A stretch of 64,000 nucleotides of DNA from contig JAFKEE010000016.1 in assembly GCA_017307505.1 (NCBI GenBank), positions 62,001 to 126,000 of the forward strand. Reading direction: 5' to 3'. The position numbers and the translations under genes are program-made. Positions 17,090 to 25,484 of the stretch are shown in pieces (positions within the stretch are counted from its first letter, which is position 1; every line of letters begins with the position of its first letter). A model generated the notes under the pieces. That model was given only the letters and a program-made list of their open reading frames with translations. It was not told where the DNA came from and did not search any database. This DNA is from Acidobacteriota bacterium (GTDB lineage: Bacteria; Acidobacteriota; Terriglobia; Bryobacterales; Bryobacteraceae).

Positions 17090-17401
17090 CTAGCCGCCAT
17101 CCCGTGGCTGTGGACAGGCCACTGTAACTTCAGAGGTGATCCCCCTCGAGCCACACGCCAGGCCGGTTCCCATCTCCGCCCGAAGCCTCCGCGCCAGTTG
17201 AGCCGGTGGCTCCGCGCCAACCCCCTGGGCGGCTGAACGGTTCTGCTCACTCACCTGCCGGATCTCGCCACGCACGATCGCCAACCGTTTGGGCACCACC
17301 AGGCCAAGCTTCACGTGGCCTCGTGTGCACTCCAGGATTTGGATCTCAATCTCGTCCCCAATCAGGATGGCGTCAGCCTCGCGGCGCAGCATCACGAGCA
17401 A
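17090..17401 (-). CDS. csrA: Carbon storage/translation regulator CsrA, C-terminally extended
   Basis: 103 residues from a TTG start at 17401, preceded by GGAG with a 7-base spacer; this start gives MLVMLRREADAILIGDEIEI, the exact CsrA frame. The RNA-binding Arg44 is in place (IVRGEI), as are the beta-1 LRR and the GHVKLGLVVPK segment. CsrA binds GGA sites in mRNA leaders and blocks translation; FliW binds CsrA and relieves it. The protein is longer than the usual 60-75 residues: after about residue 50 comes a 50-residue tail ending in SEVTVACPQPRDGG. The start overlaps the fliW stop by 10 bases, suggesting translational coupling. The next gene downstream is flagellin, its presumed target. 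Confidence 0.9.
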   Translation of the reverse strand: MLVMLRREADAILIGDEIEIQILECTRGHVKLGLVVPKRLAIVRGEIRQVSEQNRSAAQGVGAEPPAQLARRLRAEMGTGLACGSRGITSEVTVACPQPRDGG

Positions 17402-17844
17402 GGCGAATCTCCTATGGGGTGCCGTAACGCATAGGCCGGATTGTCCTGAATGATCTGCATCGCCCGGCCGGCCGGAACGTGGATCACCAACGGCGCCATC
17501 AGATTCGCGGTGGGCGGACCATCCTCGCTCACCGAGACAATTGCGAGACACGCAATGTCGGGGCCGATGCCCGCGGCACAGTCCGCGGGTAGCCTCAGCG
17601 CCAATCGCTCGTGCGGCTGCAGGTCGATCGTATAGTCCGCACACAGCGGCAGCACCGGGACGGTGACGAAGCAAAGCTTCGGTGTGGCCACGCTCTGCAG
17701 GAAGATCAGCGGCGCACAGTCTTCCCGGGAAATCGACACGAACTCGGTCTCATGTTCAAATCCGGGAAGCCCGCGTTCAAAATGGAGCACGCAGGCTTCC
17801 GGAAAACTCACTTCGCCAAAATACACTGTCTGAATTGCTTGCAT
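17392..17844 (-). CDS. fliW: Flagellar assembly factor FliW
   Basis: 150 residues. FliW binds either newly made flagellin or CsrA: when flagellin is exported, free FliW sequesters CsrA and flagellin translation resumes. The conserved signature is clear: VYFGEVSFPEACVLHFERGL, PGFEHETEFVSI, PLIFLQSV and the central CLAIVSV. It ends in an ALRHPIGD segment. The ATG at 17844 has GGTTCCAATGC immediately around it without a strong ribosome site. It overlaps csrA by 10 bases and follows fliS by 64 bases. The fliW-csrA-fliC order matches the partner-switch arrangement known from Firmicutes, Spirochaetes and Campylobacter-type bacteria. Confidence 0.93.
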   Translation of the reverse strand: MQAIQTVYFGEVSFPEACVLHFERGLPGFEHETEFVSISREDCAPLIFLQSVATPKLCFVTVPVLPLCADYTIDLQPHERLALRLPADCAAGIGPDIACLAIVSVSEDGPPTANLMAPLVIHVPAGRAMQIIQDNPAYALRHPIGDSPCS

Positions 17845-17908
17845 TGGAACCGATCTGTCCCTATTCGGAACACCTGTTCAAATACTTGCAATCCGTCCGC
17901 CAAGCCGC

Positions 17909-18442
17909 CTAATAGCTCACGGAAAGATGATACTCTCGCGGCTCAGGAAGTGGTGGATAGGCCGCCGGGTAGCCGGAGGAGTAGTTGATCCATCCGTATT
18001 GGCCAGCGGGCTCGGGCGCGGGCTCCGGATCAAGCTCCGCCGTTGGCGTTGCACAAGGCTCCAACGGCACCGGCACTGTCTCCTTGCAGGCCAGCCACGC
18101 CTCCTGAATCACCCGTAGCAGACGCACCACCTCGTCCAGCGGGCCATCGGTTTGGTCCAGATTCGCCGTCAACAGACGGCCGCGCAGGTAACAATATGTC
18201 TCCGCCAGATTCCGGCTCACTGCGCCGCCCACCTCGTGATTCAGCGACACCTCAAGCTCTGTAATGATCTCGTACGCCTTGGAGATCGCTCTCGAGCGCC
18301 CGGCGATGTCACCTTGCCGCAGGCACTCACGCGCCAGTCCGGCCGAATCAATCGCGGCCTGATACATAATCTGGACCAGCTGAATGCCATCAGCATTCAG
18401 AATCCGGCTTTCAAAGTAGGAGTCCTGGACATCAATCGGCAA
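17909..18442 (-). CDS. fliS: Flagellar export chaperone FliS, extended
   Basis: 177 residues. FliS keeps flagellin unfolded in the cytoplasm and delivers it to the export gate. The FliS helical bundle spans about 1-115: DSYFESRILNADGIQLVQIM, YQAAIDSAGLARECLRQGDI, SRAISKAYEIITELEVSLNH, and a YCYLRGRLLTANLDQ helix. The normal length is about 120-140 residues. The last 60 residues are proline/glutamate/tyrosine-rich (PEPAPEPAGQYGWINY, PAAYPPLPEP) and look disordered. It lies between the ECF/anti-sigma pair and fliW on the same strand. The assignment rests on the bundle pattern and the context. Confidence 0.88.
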   Translation of the reverse strand: MPIDVQDSYFESRILNADGIQLVQIMYQAAIDSAGLARECLRQGDIAGRSRAISKAYEIITELEVSLNHEVGGAVSRNLAETYCYLRGRLLTANLDQTDGPLDEVVRLLRVIQEAWLACKETVPVPLEPCATPTAELDPEPAPEPAGQYGWINYSSGYPAAYPPLPEPREYHLSVSY

Positions 18443-18531
18443 AGCAGTGTTTCTCCCTCACAAGCCTCATCGGCCGCCTGCGGCCTTGTGAGATGAAAAC
18501 TGAGCTGACTTCCCTCAGCTGCCCGGGCTGC

Positions 18532-19305
18532 TCAGCTCTCCAGCTTCCGCAGGACTGACTGGATACCCGGAGCCATGGCTAGCATCAGCTTCCGGTTCTC
18601 TGCGCCGCCCAGATCGGACACCACATACGCCAGATAGTCGCGCGTCTCGATGGCCGCCATTTGGAATCGAGCGGCGCGCGCCTCGTACAACGCTACCCCG
18701 TGTTCCTGCAGTTCCGGCAATATCTGGTCCCGAACGAAAGACTCCTCCACGTTCCGGCGTGTGATGATCACCGACAGAAGCTTGGACTCGGACTTCAGCT
18801 GAAAATGAACAAACTTGCGGCCTCGCCGCGTACACAGATGCGCCGAGTAGAGCTGGAAGGACTGCGGGGCCTGCTGTTGGACCACCGTCAGCACTTCGGC
18901 GAACTGCGGCGGCAGATCCTTTACGGCCTGTGCCAGCGGTGGAATCGTATCCGGCACCCGGCCATAGACGGAACAGTGCAAATGATCATCGAGCCCCGGA
19001 CGCATGGTGGTCGACACCTTCACCAGCATCGAGTTCATGAACGACTCGCGCTGCCCGGCCGTCAACCGCAGGTGGCCCTGCTGATACGCAACCCCCGCCG
19101 AAATGCAGAGAATCAGCGCCGCGGCGGCCGGCACCCACACGGCCGCCCGCCAGACGCCCTGCTCCTGGCGTTGCTGCTCCGCGTCCAGCCGCTGCCGGAT
19201 CTTTACCTGTAGCTCCGGCGGCACCTGCTGGCTGCGCACAGCCTGCCGCAACCGCGCGGCCAGTTGTTCATCCCTTGGTATCGAGTCCATCGGCTCGGAA
19301 CTCAT
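18532..19305 (-). CDS. Anti-sigma factor, membrane-anchored, without zinc motif
   Basis: 257 residues; its ATG overlaps the ECF sigma stop by 4 bases. The cytoplasmic part (1-50) is helical (DEQLAARLRQAVRSQQVPPE) but lacks the HxxxCxxC zinc motif seen in its paralogue at 59812-60681. One membrane segment lies near 52-72 (AAVWVPAAAALILCISAGVAY). The extracytoplasmic part (75-257) is shared with the paralogue: LTAGQRESFM, GLDDHLHCSVYGRVP, SAHLCTRRGRKFVHFQLKS, YLAYVVSDL. The Cys/His pairs in HCSVY and AHLC are conserved between the two. It should hold the neighbouring sigma factor inactive until a signal is sensed; the signal is unknown. It sits directly upstream of the flagellar genes. Confidence 0.8.
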   Translation of the reverse strand: MSSEPMDSIPRDEQLAARLRQAVRSQQVPPELQVKIRQRLDAEQQRQEQGVWRAAVWVPAAAALILCISAGVAYQQGHLRLTAGQRESFMNSMLVKVSTTMRPGLDDHLHCSVYGRVPDTIPPLAQAVKDLPPQFAEVLTVVQQQAPQSFQLYSAHLCTRRGRKFVHFQLKSESKLLSVIITRRNVEESFVRDQILPELQEHGVALYEARAARFQMAAIETRDYLAYVVSDLGGAENRKLMLAMAPGIQSVLRKLES

Positions 19306-19919
19306 AGTCCTTGCTCCTTCGCCAGCTTCTTCCCGATCCCGTATGATTCGGCGACAGACTGCAGCTGCGCCCGCAGCAGCTTGCGCCCCCGGCTGATCCG
19401 GGACATCACGGTGCCCAACGGCAGGGAGAGGATGGTGGCAGCGTCCTTATAGGCAAATTCTTCCACGTCGACAAGTAGAATGACGGCCCGGAATTCATCG
19501 GGGATCCGGTCCAGGGCAGCCAGGATCTCAGCATCCGTCAAGTGGTCAATCGTCGGCGGCGGCGCGACCAGGTTCGCCTCCAGGAACTCCTCCGACTCCT
19601 TCAACAGCGGGAAGCGGAACCACTTGCGCCGGTGGTGATTGATGCAATGGAACAGGATGCGAAACAGCCAGGCCCGGCAATTCGTGCCTGCTTCAAAGCG
19701 GTGGTACGACTTCCAGGCCTGCAGGTACACCTCCTGCACCACATCCTCCGCACGAGTGCCGTCGCCCAGTATCCGGGCAGCCGTCCGGAACAGGTCGTTC
19801 ACGTGCGGCATCGCCTCGGCCTCAAACTCGGCCCGGGTAGATTCGGCCTTTGCGGCTGGTTTCAATTGCTCCACGAATAGCTGGCGTCCCGACAGCCCAT
19901 GCTCCATGCCACGCTCCAT
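19302..19919 (-). CDS. RNA polymerase ECF sigma factor
   Basis: 205 residues. Sigma-70 region 2 covers about 35-100 (ARILGDGTRAEDVVQEVYLQ, AWKSYHRFEAGTNCRAWLFR, ILFHCINHHRRKWFRF) and region 4 about 130-195 (LDRIPDEFRAVILLVDVEEF, YKDAATILSLPLGTVMSRIS, RGRKLL). This is the group in which the partner is a membrane anti-sigma, here the overlapping gene. It is very similar along its whole length to the sigma factor at 60678-61367. It probably drives its own operon and perhaps the flagellar genes downstream; no matching promoter was identified. The N-terminal 33 residues are not conserved, and an internal start cannot be excluded. Confidence 0.9.
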   Translation of the reverse strand: MERGMEHGLSGRQLFVEQLKPAAKAESTRAEFEAEAMPHVNDLFRTAARILGDGTRAEDVVQEVYLQAWKSYHRFEAGTNCRAWLFRILFHCINHHRRKWFRFPLLKESEEFLEANLVAPPPTIDHLTDAEILAALDRIPDEFRAVILLVDVEEFAYKDAATILSLPLGTVMSRISRGRKLLRAQLQSVAESYGIGKKLAKEQGL

Positions 19920-19992
19920 CAGGACCGCACGCGGCCTGATAGTGACATATGACCCAGAGTAGGCGATCTATTCCCGGTTGAGGAGCGAATTT

Positions 19993-20820
19993 TCAGCCCC
20001 GGCTCGGCAGGGCCGCCAGGTGGCGCGCCAGAAACCGGCCCACGGGGATCGCCTCCTCCTCGGTCAGGCCATGCGTAACCAGCGGTCCCCGGAAACCGGC
20101 CTGGTGAAGCTGCGCCAGATAGTGCCCATAGTCCAGAACTCCTGCGCCTGCATGCGTGAAGCGCCCATCGGCCAGGCGATCCTTGGCGTGCGCCAGCGAG
20201 ATCCGGTCGGCCAGCAGTTCAATGCCGTCCGCGACAATTGCCCGCTGGCGCTCCAGCGTCTCCACCTCGAACAGGTTCGCCCCGTCGAGGACGATCCTCA
20301 CGCGGGGGCTGCCCAACTCATCGATCAGCCGCCGAGCCCGTTGCGCGGAACTGACGACATTCGCATGCTCCGGCTCGATGCCGAGATCGACATCGTACTC
20401 ATCCGCAATCGCCAGGGCTTTCTCCATGTTCTCGAGCAGCGTGCGCCACGGTTCCGGCCCGTCATTCCCAGGGTGACGCCGCCATTGGTCCTCCGGATCC
20501 AGCGTGCCCGTACACAACGTCAGCAGCCGCGTCCCCATTGCCCGCGCCGCCTTCGCCAGCACACGCAACCTCCGCAGCCCGCTCTGCCGCACCGCGGCAT
20601 CCGGATGAATCATGTTGTACGTAGCAGAGAGCGCGGCAATCTGGATCCCGGCCGCTGCCGCATCCGCCCGGATCTCGGCCGCAAGCTCAACCGGAATCTC
20701 CTCCGGCATCGGATCCAGGCCCGCGCAGGCCATGTTGTACTGCACCGCCAGGTACCCCGCCCGCCGAGCCGCCTCAAACGGCTGCCCGGCAAACGTCTTG
20801 GCGAAGATTCCGGGAATCAC
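19993..20820 (-). CDS. Sugar phosphate isomerase/epimerase family protein
   Basis: 275 residues, a complete TIM barrel of the xylose-isomerase-like family. Visible strands and ligands: MIPGIFAKTF, LAVQYNMACAGLDPM, IAALSATYNMIHPD, RLLTLCTGTLDPEDQWR, VDLGIEPEHANVV (Glu), RIVLDGANLF (Asp), SLAHAKDR (His). It lacks a leader and should be cytoplasmic. Its first four bases overlap the stop of the Gfo/Idh/MocA gene upstream, so the two are translationally coupled and probably act on the same sugar or cyclitol. The substrate is unknown. A pairing of dehydrogenase plus epimerase barrel is typical for inositol-like or aldose catabolism. Confidence 0.88.
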   Translation of the reverse strand: MIPGIFAKTFAGQPFEAARRAGYLAVQYNMACAGLDPMPEEIPVELAAEIRADAAAAGIQIAALSATYNMIHPDAAVRQSGLRRLRVLAKAARAMGTRLLTLCTGTLDPEDQWRRHPGNDGPEPWRTLLENMEKALAIADEYDVDLGIEPEHANVVSSAQRARRLIDELGSPRVRIVLDGANLFEVETLERQRAIVADGIELLADRISLAHAKDRLADGRFTHAGAGVLDYGHYLAQLHQAGFRGPLVTHGLTEEEAIPVGRFLARHLAALPSRG

Positions 20821-21896
20821 AGAACACCACCCTGCACGTCCGCCAGCCTCACCGGGCGCCCCGTGCGGGCCGATTCGGCGATCGCCACCATCGCACGTAC
20901 CGAAGCGACTCCGTCCTCGATCCCGGCCCCAACCATCGGAGCCTGCTTCAGAATCGTGTCCGCAAAGCCCTCCAGCTGCCGCCTGTAAAAGTGCCCGTCC
21001 GCACCCAGCACGCGCGTCACAGAAGCCGTGGCCTCGTGAAAAATGTCCACCTCACTCGACTTGTAGAACCACGGATTGAACGTCTTGCCGATGACGCTCC
21101 CCCGCTCCCCGTAGATCTGGAACCCCTCGTGCCAGTCCATCCGGATCGCCACCGTGAGATCCAGGTGGCCCAGCGCGCCATTCGCGTAGGCGACATCCAC
21201 AAACCAGCAGTAGGCGCCGAACCGCTGGCTCAGTCGTGCCTCCACTTCCACCAGTTCGCCGCCCAGATACCGGGCAGTATCCACCAGGTGGCTGCCGTGG
21301 GTCAGCAGAAAATAGCGGCGCAAGTCCGCCTTCGGATCCCCTTCCGGACGACGCGCCAGGCGGCTGGTGACCAGCGCAGGCTGCACCGCATCCGTCATCG
21401 CATAACGGTGAGTCGAATCGCAGTACCACGCCTTCAGCGCCAGCATCTCGCCCATCTCCCCGGCAATGAAATCGCGGGCCGCCTGCAGTCCTGCATCGTA
21501 CCGCTTCATGTGCCCCACCTGCACCACGAGTCCCGTCTTCTCCACCGTCGACCGGAGCCGCTCCACCTCCTCCACCGCCAAGCCCAGTGGCTTCTCGCAC
21601 AACACGTGCTTGCCCGCCTGCAATGCCAGTTCCGCGGCAGGAACATGAAACGCATCCGAGGTAGCCACAATCACCGCCTCCACCTCCGGATCCGCCAGCA
21701 TCTCGGAGTAGTCCGAATACGCTCGGCGCGGCTCGAACGTAGCCGCCATCCGCGCCAGCAAATCAGGAGCGAGGTCGCAGATCGCATACAACTCCGTATT
21801 GCGGCCTTTGACGCAGCTTTCGAAGTGGGCTGCCTGGGCAATGGGTCCGCAACCCAGGACACCAACCCTGAGCAGCCGATCTTCCTTCGGGGGCAT
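20817..21896 (-). CDS. Gfo/Idh/MocA family oxidoreductase
   Basis: 359 residues from ATG 21896 (MPPKEDRLLRVGVLGCGPIA). The reading frame continues upstream but that part overlaps cobQ and is not family-like. The Rossmann turn is VGVLGCGPIAQAAHF, the cofactor-contact motif is LCEKPLGL, and the C-terminal alpha/beta domain carries GHMKRYD and LLTHGSHLVDTARYLGG, with His/Asp residues typical of inositol or sugar dehydrogenases. No leader is present, in contrast to the protein at 4160-5449. It overlaps the downstream epimerase gene by 4 bases. The cobQ gene ends 38 bases upstream on the same strand; a shared transcript is possible but a functional link is not evident. Confidence 0.88.
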   Translation of the reverse strand: MPPKEDRLLRVGVLGCGPIAQAAHFESCVKGRNTELYAICDLAPDLLARMAATFEPRRAYSDYSEMLADPEVEAVIVATSDAFHVPAAELALQAGKHVLCEKPLGLAVEEVERLRSTVEKTGLVVQVGHMKRYDAGLQAARDFIAGEMGEMLALKAWYCDSTHRYAMTDAVQPALVTSRLARRPEGDPKADLRRYFLLTHGSHLVDTARYLGGELVEVEARLSQRFGAYCWFVDVAYANGALGHLDLTVAIRMDWHEGFQIYGERGSVIGKTFNPWFYKSSEVDIFHEATASVTRVLGADGHFYRRQLEGFADTILKQAPMVGAGIEDGVASVRAMVAIAESARTGRPVRLADVQGGVL

Positions 21897-21934
21897 GATT
21901 GGATTCTCTATCAGTTCGCACCCCGACGGCTCGC

Positions 21935-23455
21935 CTAAACCTGCTGCCGGATCCAACCTCGTAGCAGATCCATCTTTACCGACTTCCGCAGGTGCGCCGC
22001 CCATCGGTCGATACGAGCCTGGCGCTCCGCGGTGACCTTGGCGTGCTGCTCCGCCGGCGGCAGACCGCATCGCCGCCGCGCCCGATCCACGAAGTGGTGC
22101 CGGAACGAATCGTCGTCGAACAGCCCGTGGACATAACTGCCCCACACCCGGGCTGATCCGTCGACAGCGCCATCAGCGATTTCAGCCTCGTCGCCTTCGC
22201 GCAGAATCCGGGCGAAGGGCACGCTGCCCGTCTCGTAAACCGTCTCGCCCATGTGAATTTCATACCCAGCGAACGACGGAGCACCCCAGCCGTCCACCCG
22301 CCCCGATGCCCTCCGGACCATCTTCTCCGCCTCCATCACCGTGCGCACCGGCAACAGGCCGAGTCCTTCCACAGAACGCGCCGCTCCGCCATTCTCGACT
22401 CCCACGGGGTCCTCAATGGAAAGCCCCAGCATCTGAAAGCCGCCGCAAATCCCGATGATCGGACCCGTGTGCGCCGCCAGCGCCGTCGCGAATCCACTAG
22501 CCCGCAGCCACGCCAGATCGTCCACCGTCTGTTTCGTCCCCGGCAGTATCAGCACATCCGCCAGTGCCGCCTCCTCCGGACTCTCCAGAAACGCCAGAGA
22601 CACGGACGGCTCCATCCCCAGCGCATCGAAGTCGGTGAAGTTCGCCATATGCGGCAGCGCCACGACTCCCACCCGCAGGCGCCCGTCCGGCGCGCCACTC
22701 CACTCGCTGGCCGCCGTACGCCGGTCCTCTATCGCGACCCCGTCTTCCTCTTCCAGCCCCAGGTCGCGCAGATAATGCACCACCCCGACACAAGGGATCC
22801 CCAACCGCTCCTCCATCATCTCGACGCCCGGCGTCAGCAGCGCCTCATCCCCGCGAAACTTGTTGATGAGGAACCCCCGGATCCGCGCCCGATCCTCCGG
22901 CGACAGCAACTCGACTGTTCCGAACAGCGACGCAAAGACCCCACCGCGATCGATGTCGCCCACCAGCACACAGTCCGCCTCCGCCGCGTGCGCCATCCGC
23001 ATGTTGACGATGTCGTAGGTCCGCAGATTGATCTCCGCCGGTGAGCCCGCGCCTTCCAGCAGGATGAGATCGTGCTCCGCCGCTAGCTTCCGGTAGCTTT
23101 CCAGTACAGCCGGAAACAGCGCTGCTGTGCGGTTTTTGAAGTAATCGGCCGCCGTCACCTGACCCCACACCCGCCCCTGCAGCACGATCTGCGCCCCTGT
23201 CTCGGAAGATGGTTTGATCAGCACCGGATTCATCTCCATCCGCGGCGTCACCCGGCACGCCTCCGCCTGCAAAGCCTGCGCCCGGCCGATCTCGAACCCA
23301 TCTGGTGTGGCCGCCGAGTTCAGCGACATATTCTGAGCCTTGAACGGAGCCACCCGCCACCCGTCATCGGCAAAGATACGGCCCAGTCCAGCCGTAATGA
23401 GGGACTTCCCCGTATGCGAGGCGGTGCCAAGGATCATCAACGCGGGGGTTCTCAT
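21935..23455 (-). CDS. cobQ: Cobyric acid synthase CobQ
   Basis: 506 residues from ATG 23455, the usual family length. It amidates the b, d, e and g side chains of adenosylcobyrinate a,c-diamide using ATP and glutamine. The N-terminal dethiobiotin-synthase-like ATPase domain begins MILGTASHTGKSLITAGLGR and continues with APFKAQNMSLNS, KPSSETGAQIVLQG and LVGDIDRGGVFASLFGT. The C-terminal glutamine amidotransferase has nucleophile Cys337 (GICGGFQMLG) and His443 (YVHGLF). Upstream reading frame beyond 23455 is out of family. No other corrin genes are in the window, so it is a satellite of a pathway encoded elsewhere, or part of salvage. Confidence 0.95.
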   Translation of the reverse strand: MRTPALMILGTASHTGKSLITAGLGRIFADDGWRVAPFKAQNMSLNSAATPDGFEIGRAQALQAEACRVTPRMEMNPVLIKPSSETGAQIVLQGRVWGQVTAADYFKNRTAALFPAVLESYRKLAAEHDLILLEGAGSPAEINLRTYDIVNMRMAHAAEADCVLVGDIDRGGVFASLFGTVELLSPEDRARIRGFLINKFRGDEALLTPGVEMMEERLGIPCVGVVHYLRDLGLEEEDGVAIEDRRTAASEWSGAPDGRLRVGVVALPHMANFTDFDALGMEPSVSLAFLESPEEAALADVLILPGTKQTVDDLAWLRASGFATALAAHTGPIIGICGGFQMLGLSIEDPVGVENGGAARSVEGLGLLPVRTVMEAEKMVRRASGRVDGWGAPSFAGYEIHMGETVYETGSVPFARILREGDEAEIADGAVDGSARVWGSYVHGLFDDDSFRHHFVDRARRRCGLPPAEQHAKVTAERQARIDRWAAHLRKSVKMDLLRGWIRQQV

Positions 23456-23608
23456 AGCTCTGCTACCAGCATGGCGCAGCCGCCCCGCCCGGTGCTGGCC
23501 GCCGTTTCGCAAACCCCTACTGCTCAAGCAGTTCTGAAACTTACCCCAAGCGGAATTGCTGGCAGGGCCCCGGACTCGGCGCTAGACTGTAGTTTGCAGT
23601 AGTCCCCC

Positions 23609-25474
23609 ATGACCGGACCCGCTGAAGACCAGAAAGACTCCATCCGGGCCGAACTCCAGCGGATCCTGGCGAGCGCGGCCTTCTCCGGCTCCGAACGCCA
23701 TCGAAAGTTCCTGGTCTTCGTCGTCGAACAGGCGCTCAAGGGCGACACGGAAAAGCTCAACGAATTCGTCCTCGGCTTCGAAGTCTTCAACAAGAACGAA
23801 TCCTTCGACCCGCGAATCGACTCCATCGTCCGCGTCGAGGCCCGCCGCCTCCGCGAACGCCTCAGGAAGTACTACGAGGAGGAGGGGCAGGCCGATCCGC
23901 TCATCGTCACCCTCCGCCCGCGCAGCTTCGTCCCGGAGTTCACCCCACGCCAGCCGGCCTCCTCCCACACACCTGCCGCTGCCACCCTCTCTGCCTGGCT
24001 CCACTCGCGCCGCCTCTGGGTCGTTGCCGGCGCCGCGCTGCTCCTCGGCGCCGCCGCCACCGCCGTCTTCCTGTCCCTCCGGCCCAGGCCCTTCCTCCCA
24101 CCCTCCACGGCGTCCATCATCGTCCTGCCCTTTCAGACCTTCGCCGGAGCCCCTGATCCCGAACTCGGCAGCGCCCTGGCCGATGCCATCATCTCCGGAC
24201 TCGCCGGCAACCCCGGCCTCCGCGTGATCTCCCATGGCTCGTCCATTCAGTTCAATGAGTCCGGCGGCTCCCGCTTCGAGCGTGCCTCCAGCCTCGGCGT
24301 CGACTACATCGTCGAAGGCAGCGTCCGCGTCAACGGCACCCGCGCCTCCGTCTCCGCCAAACTCACCGACGTCCACACCCAGTCCTATCTCTGGGCCGAC
24401 ACCCGCGAGACCGAGACCGGCAGACTGTCCGATCTGGAACGGGACCTCACCCGCGCCATCCTGGGACACATCCGCATGCCCGCACCGCCGCGTGGAGGCC
24501 CACGCCTGGCTCGCCGCCCGGCGGGCTCCCCCCAAGCCTACGGAGCCTTCCTCAAGGGCCAATACTACTGGTATCAGGGCGACCGCGACAGCCTCGCCAG
24601 AAGCGCCGCTCTCTTCGAGGAGGCTCTGCGTGGCGACCCCACCTTCGCCCCCGCCTGGGCGTGGCTCTCACAAAGCTACCTGTTGATGGTCTTTCACCAG
24701 GACGGCCACGACTCCGAGGCCCTCAGCAAGGGACGCCAGGCGGCCGCTCGGGCTCTGGAACTTGACCCCGCTCTCGCCGAAGCCAACGCCGCCGCCGGCA
24801 GCTACGCCACCCTCGACTGGAACTGGCCCGAAGCCGAGCGCCGCTTCCGTCGTGCCGTCGAACTCAACCCCGATTGGGCCCAGGGTCACCTGATGTTTTC
24901 CATCATGTATCTCGTGCCCATGCGCCAGTTCCCGGAAGCCGTCCAGGAGGCCTTCCGCGCGCATTCGCTCGACCCGCTCACCACCGTCACCCGCACCATG
25001 CTCGCCGAGGTCCTCTACTTCAACCGCGACTATGCCCGCGCCATCGCCGAATCCGAGGATCTCCGTAAGGGCGCCGCCGGCCCGCCAACGGACCGAGCCT
25101 ACCTGCTCTCCCTCAGTCTTTCCGGCCAGGGCGAGCGGGCACTCTCCCACTGGAAACAGCCGGCCGGCCGCGGGGAAGATCCTCTGGGTCTGGCCCTTCG
25201 CGGCTACCTGCTCGCCCGCCAGGGCGACCGCACCCAGGCCTTGGCCATCCGCAGCCGGCTCACCGCCAGGGCGGAATCATCCCATGTGCCTTCCATCTCG
25301 CTGGCCTTGCTCAGCACGGGCCTGGACGATTTCGACGAAGCTCTGCGTCAGCTTCGTATCGCGGTCGGCCAACATAGCCCGCTCGCATCGCAGATCGCCG
25401 CCGACCCAGTCTTCGAGCCGCTGCGCAAGGACCCCCGCTTCGCCGCCCTCCTCCACCAGATGAACCTCCGCTAA
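23609..25474 (+). CDS. TolB/FlgO-like TPR membrane protein with N-terminal helical domain
   Basis: 621 residues. The N-terminal domain (about 10-110) has the pattern RHRKFLVFVVEQALKG, KLNEFVLGFEVFNKNESFDP, RIDSIVRVEARRLRERLRKY; it is common in acidobacterial and rhizobial proteins often labelled adenylate cyclase or transcriptional regulator. One membrane segment is at about 136-157. Residues about 168-290 form a FlgO/TolB-like domain (IIVLPFQTFAG, VDYIVEGSVRVNGTRASVSA, LWADTRE). From about 300 to the end are TPR repeats (AALFEEALRGDPTFAPAWAW, RRFRRAVELNPDWAQGHLMF). A DNA- or partner-binding role for the cytoplasmic N-terminus with a periplasmic TPR scaffold is inferred. No catalytic cyclase residues are present. 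Confidence 0.78.
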   Translation: MTGPAEDQKDSIRAELQRILASAAFSGSERHRKFLVFVVEQALKGDTEKLNEFVLGFEVFNKNESFDPRIDSIVRVEARRLRERLRKYYEEEGQADPLIVTLRPRSFVPEFTPRQPASSHTPAAATLSAWLHSRRLWVVAGAALLLGAAATAVFLSLRPRPFLPPSTASIIVLPFQTFAGAPDPELGSALADAIISGLAGNPGLRVISHGSSIQFNESGGSRFERASSLGVDYIVEGSVRVNGTRASVSAKLTDVHTQSYLWADTRETETGRLSDLERDLTRAILGHIRMPAPPRGGPRLARRPAGSPQAYGAFLKGQYYWYQGDRDSLARSAALFEEALRGDPTFAPAWAWLSQSYLLMVFHQDGHDSEALSKGRQAAARALELDPALAEANAAAGSYATLDWNWPEAERRFRRAVELNPDWAQGHLMFSIMYLVPMRQFPEAVQEAFRAHSLDPLTTVTRTMLAEVLYFNRDYARAIAESEDLRKGAAGPPTDRAYLLSLSLSGQGERALSHWKQPAGRGEDPLGLALRGYLLARQGDRTQALAIRSRLTARAESSHVPSISLALLSTGLDDFDEALRQLRIAVGQHSPLASQIAADPVFEPLRKDPRFAALLHQMNLR

Positions 25475-25484
25475 AGTGCCTCGC

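Noticed and set aside
23456-23608. Cobalamin riboswitch upstream of cobQ
   Set aside because: A CCAGCA/TGCTGG stem is present, but no B12-box-like sequence or the surrounding conserved segments could be found.
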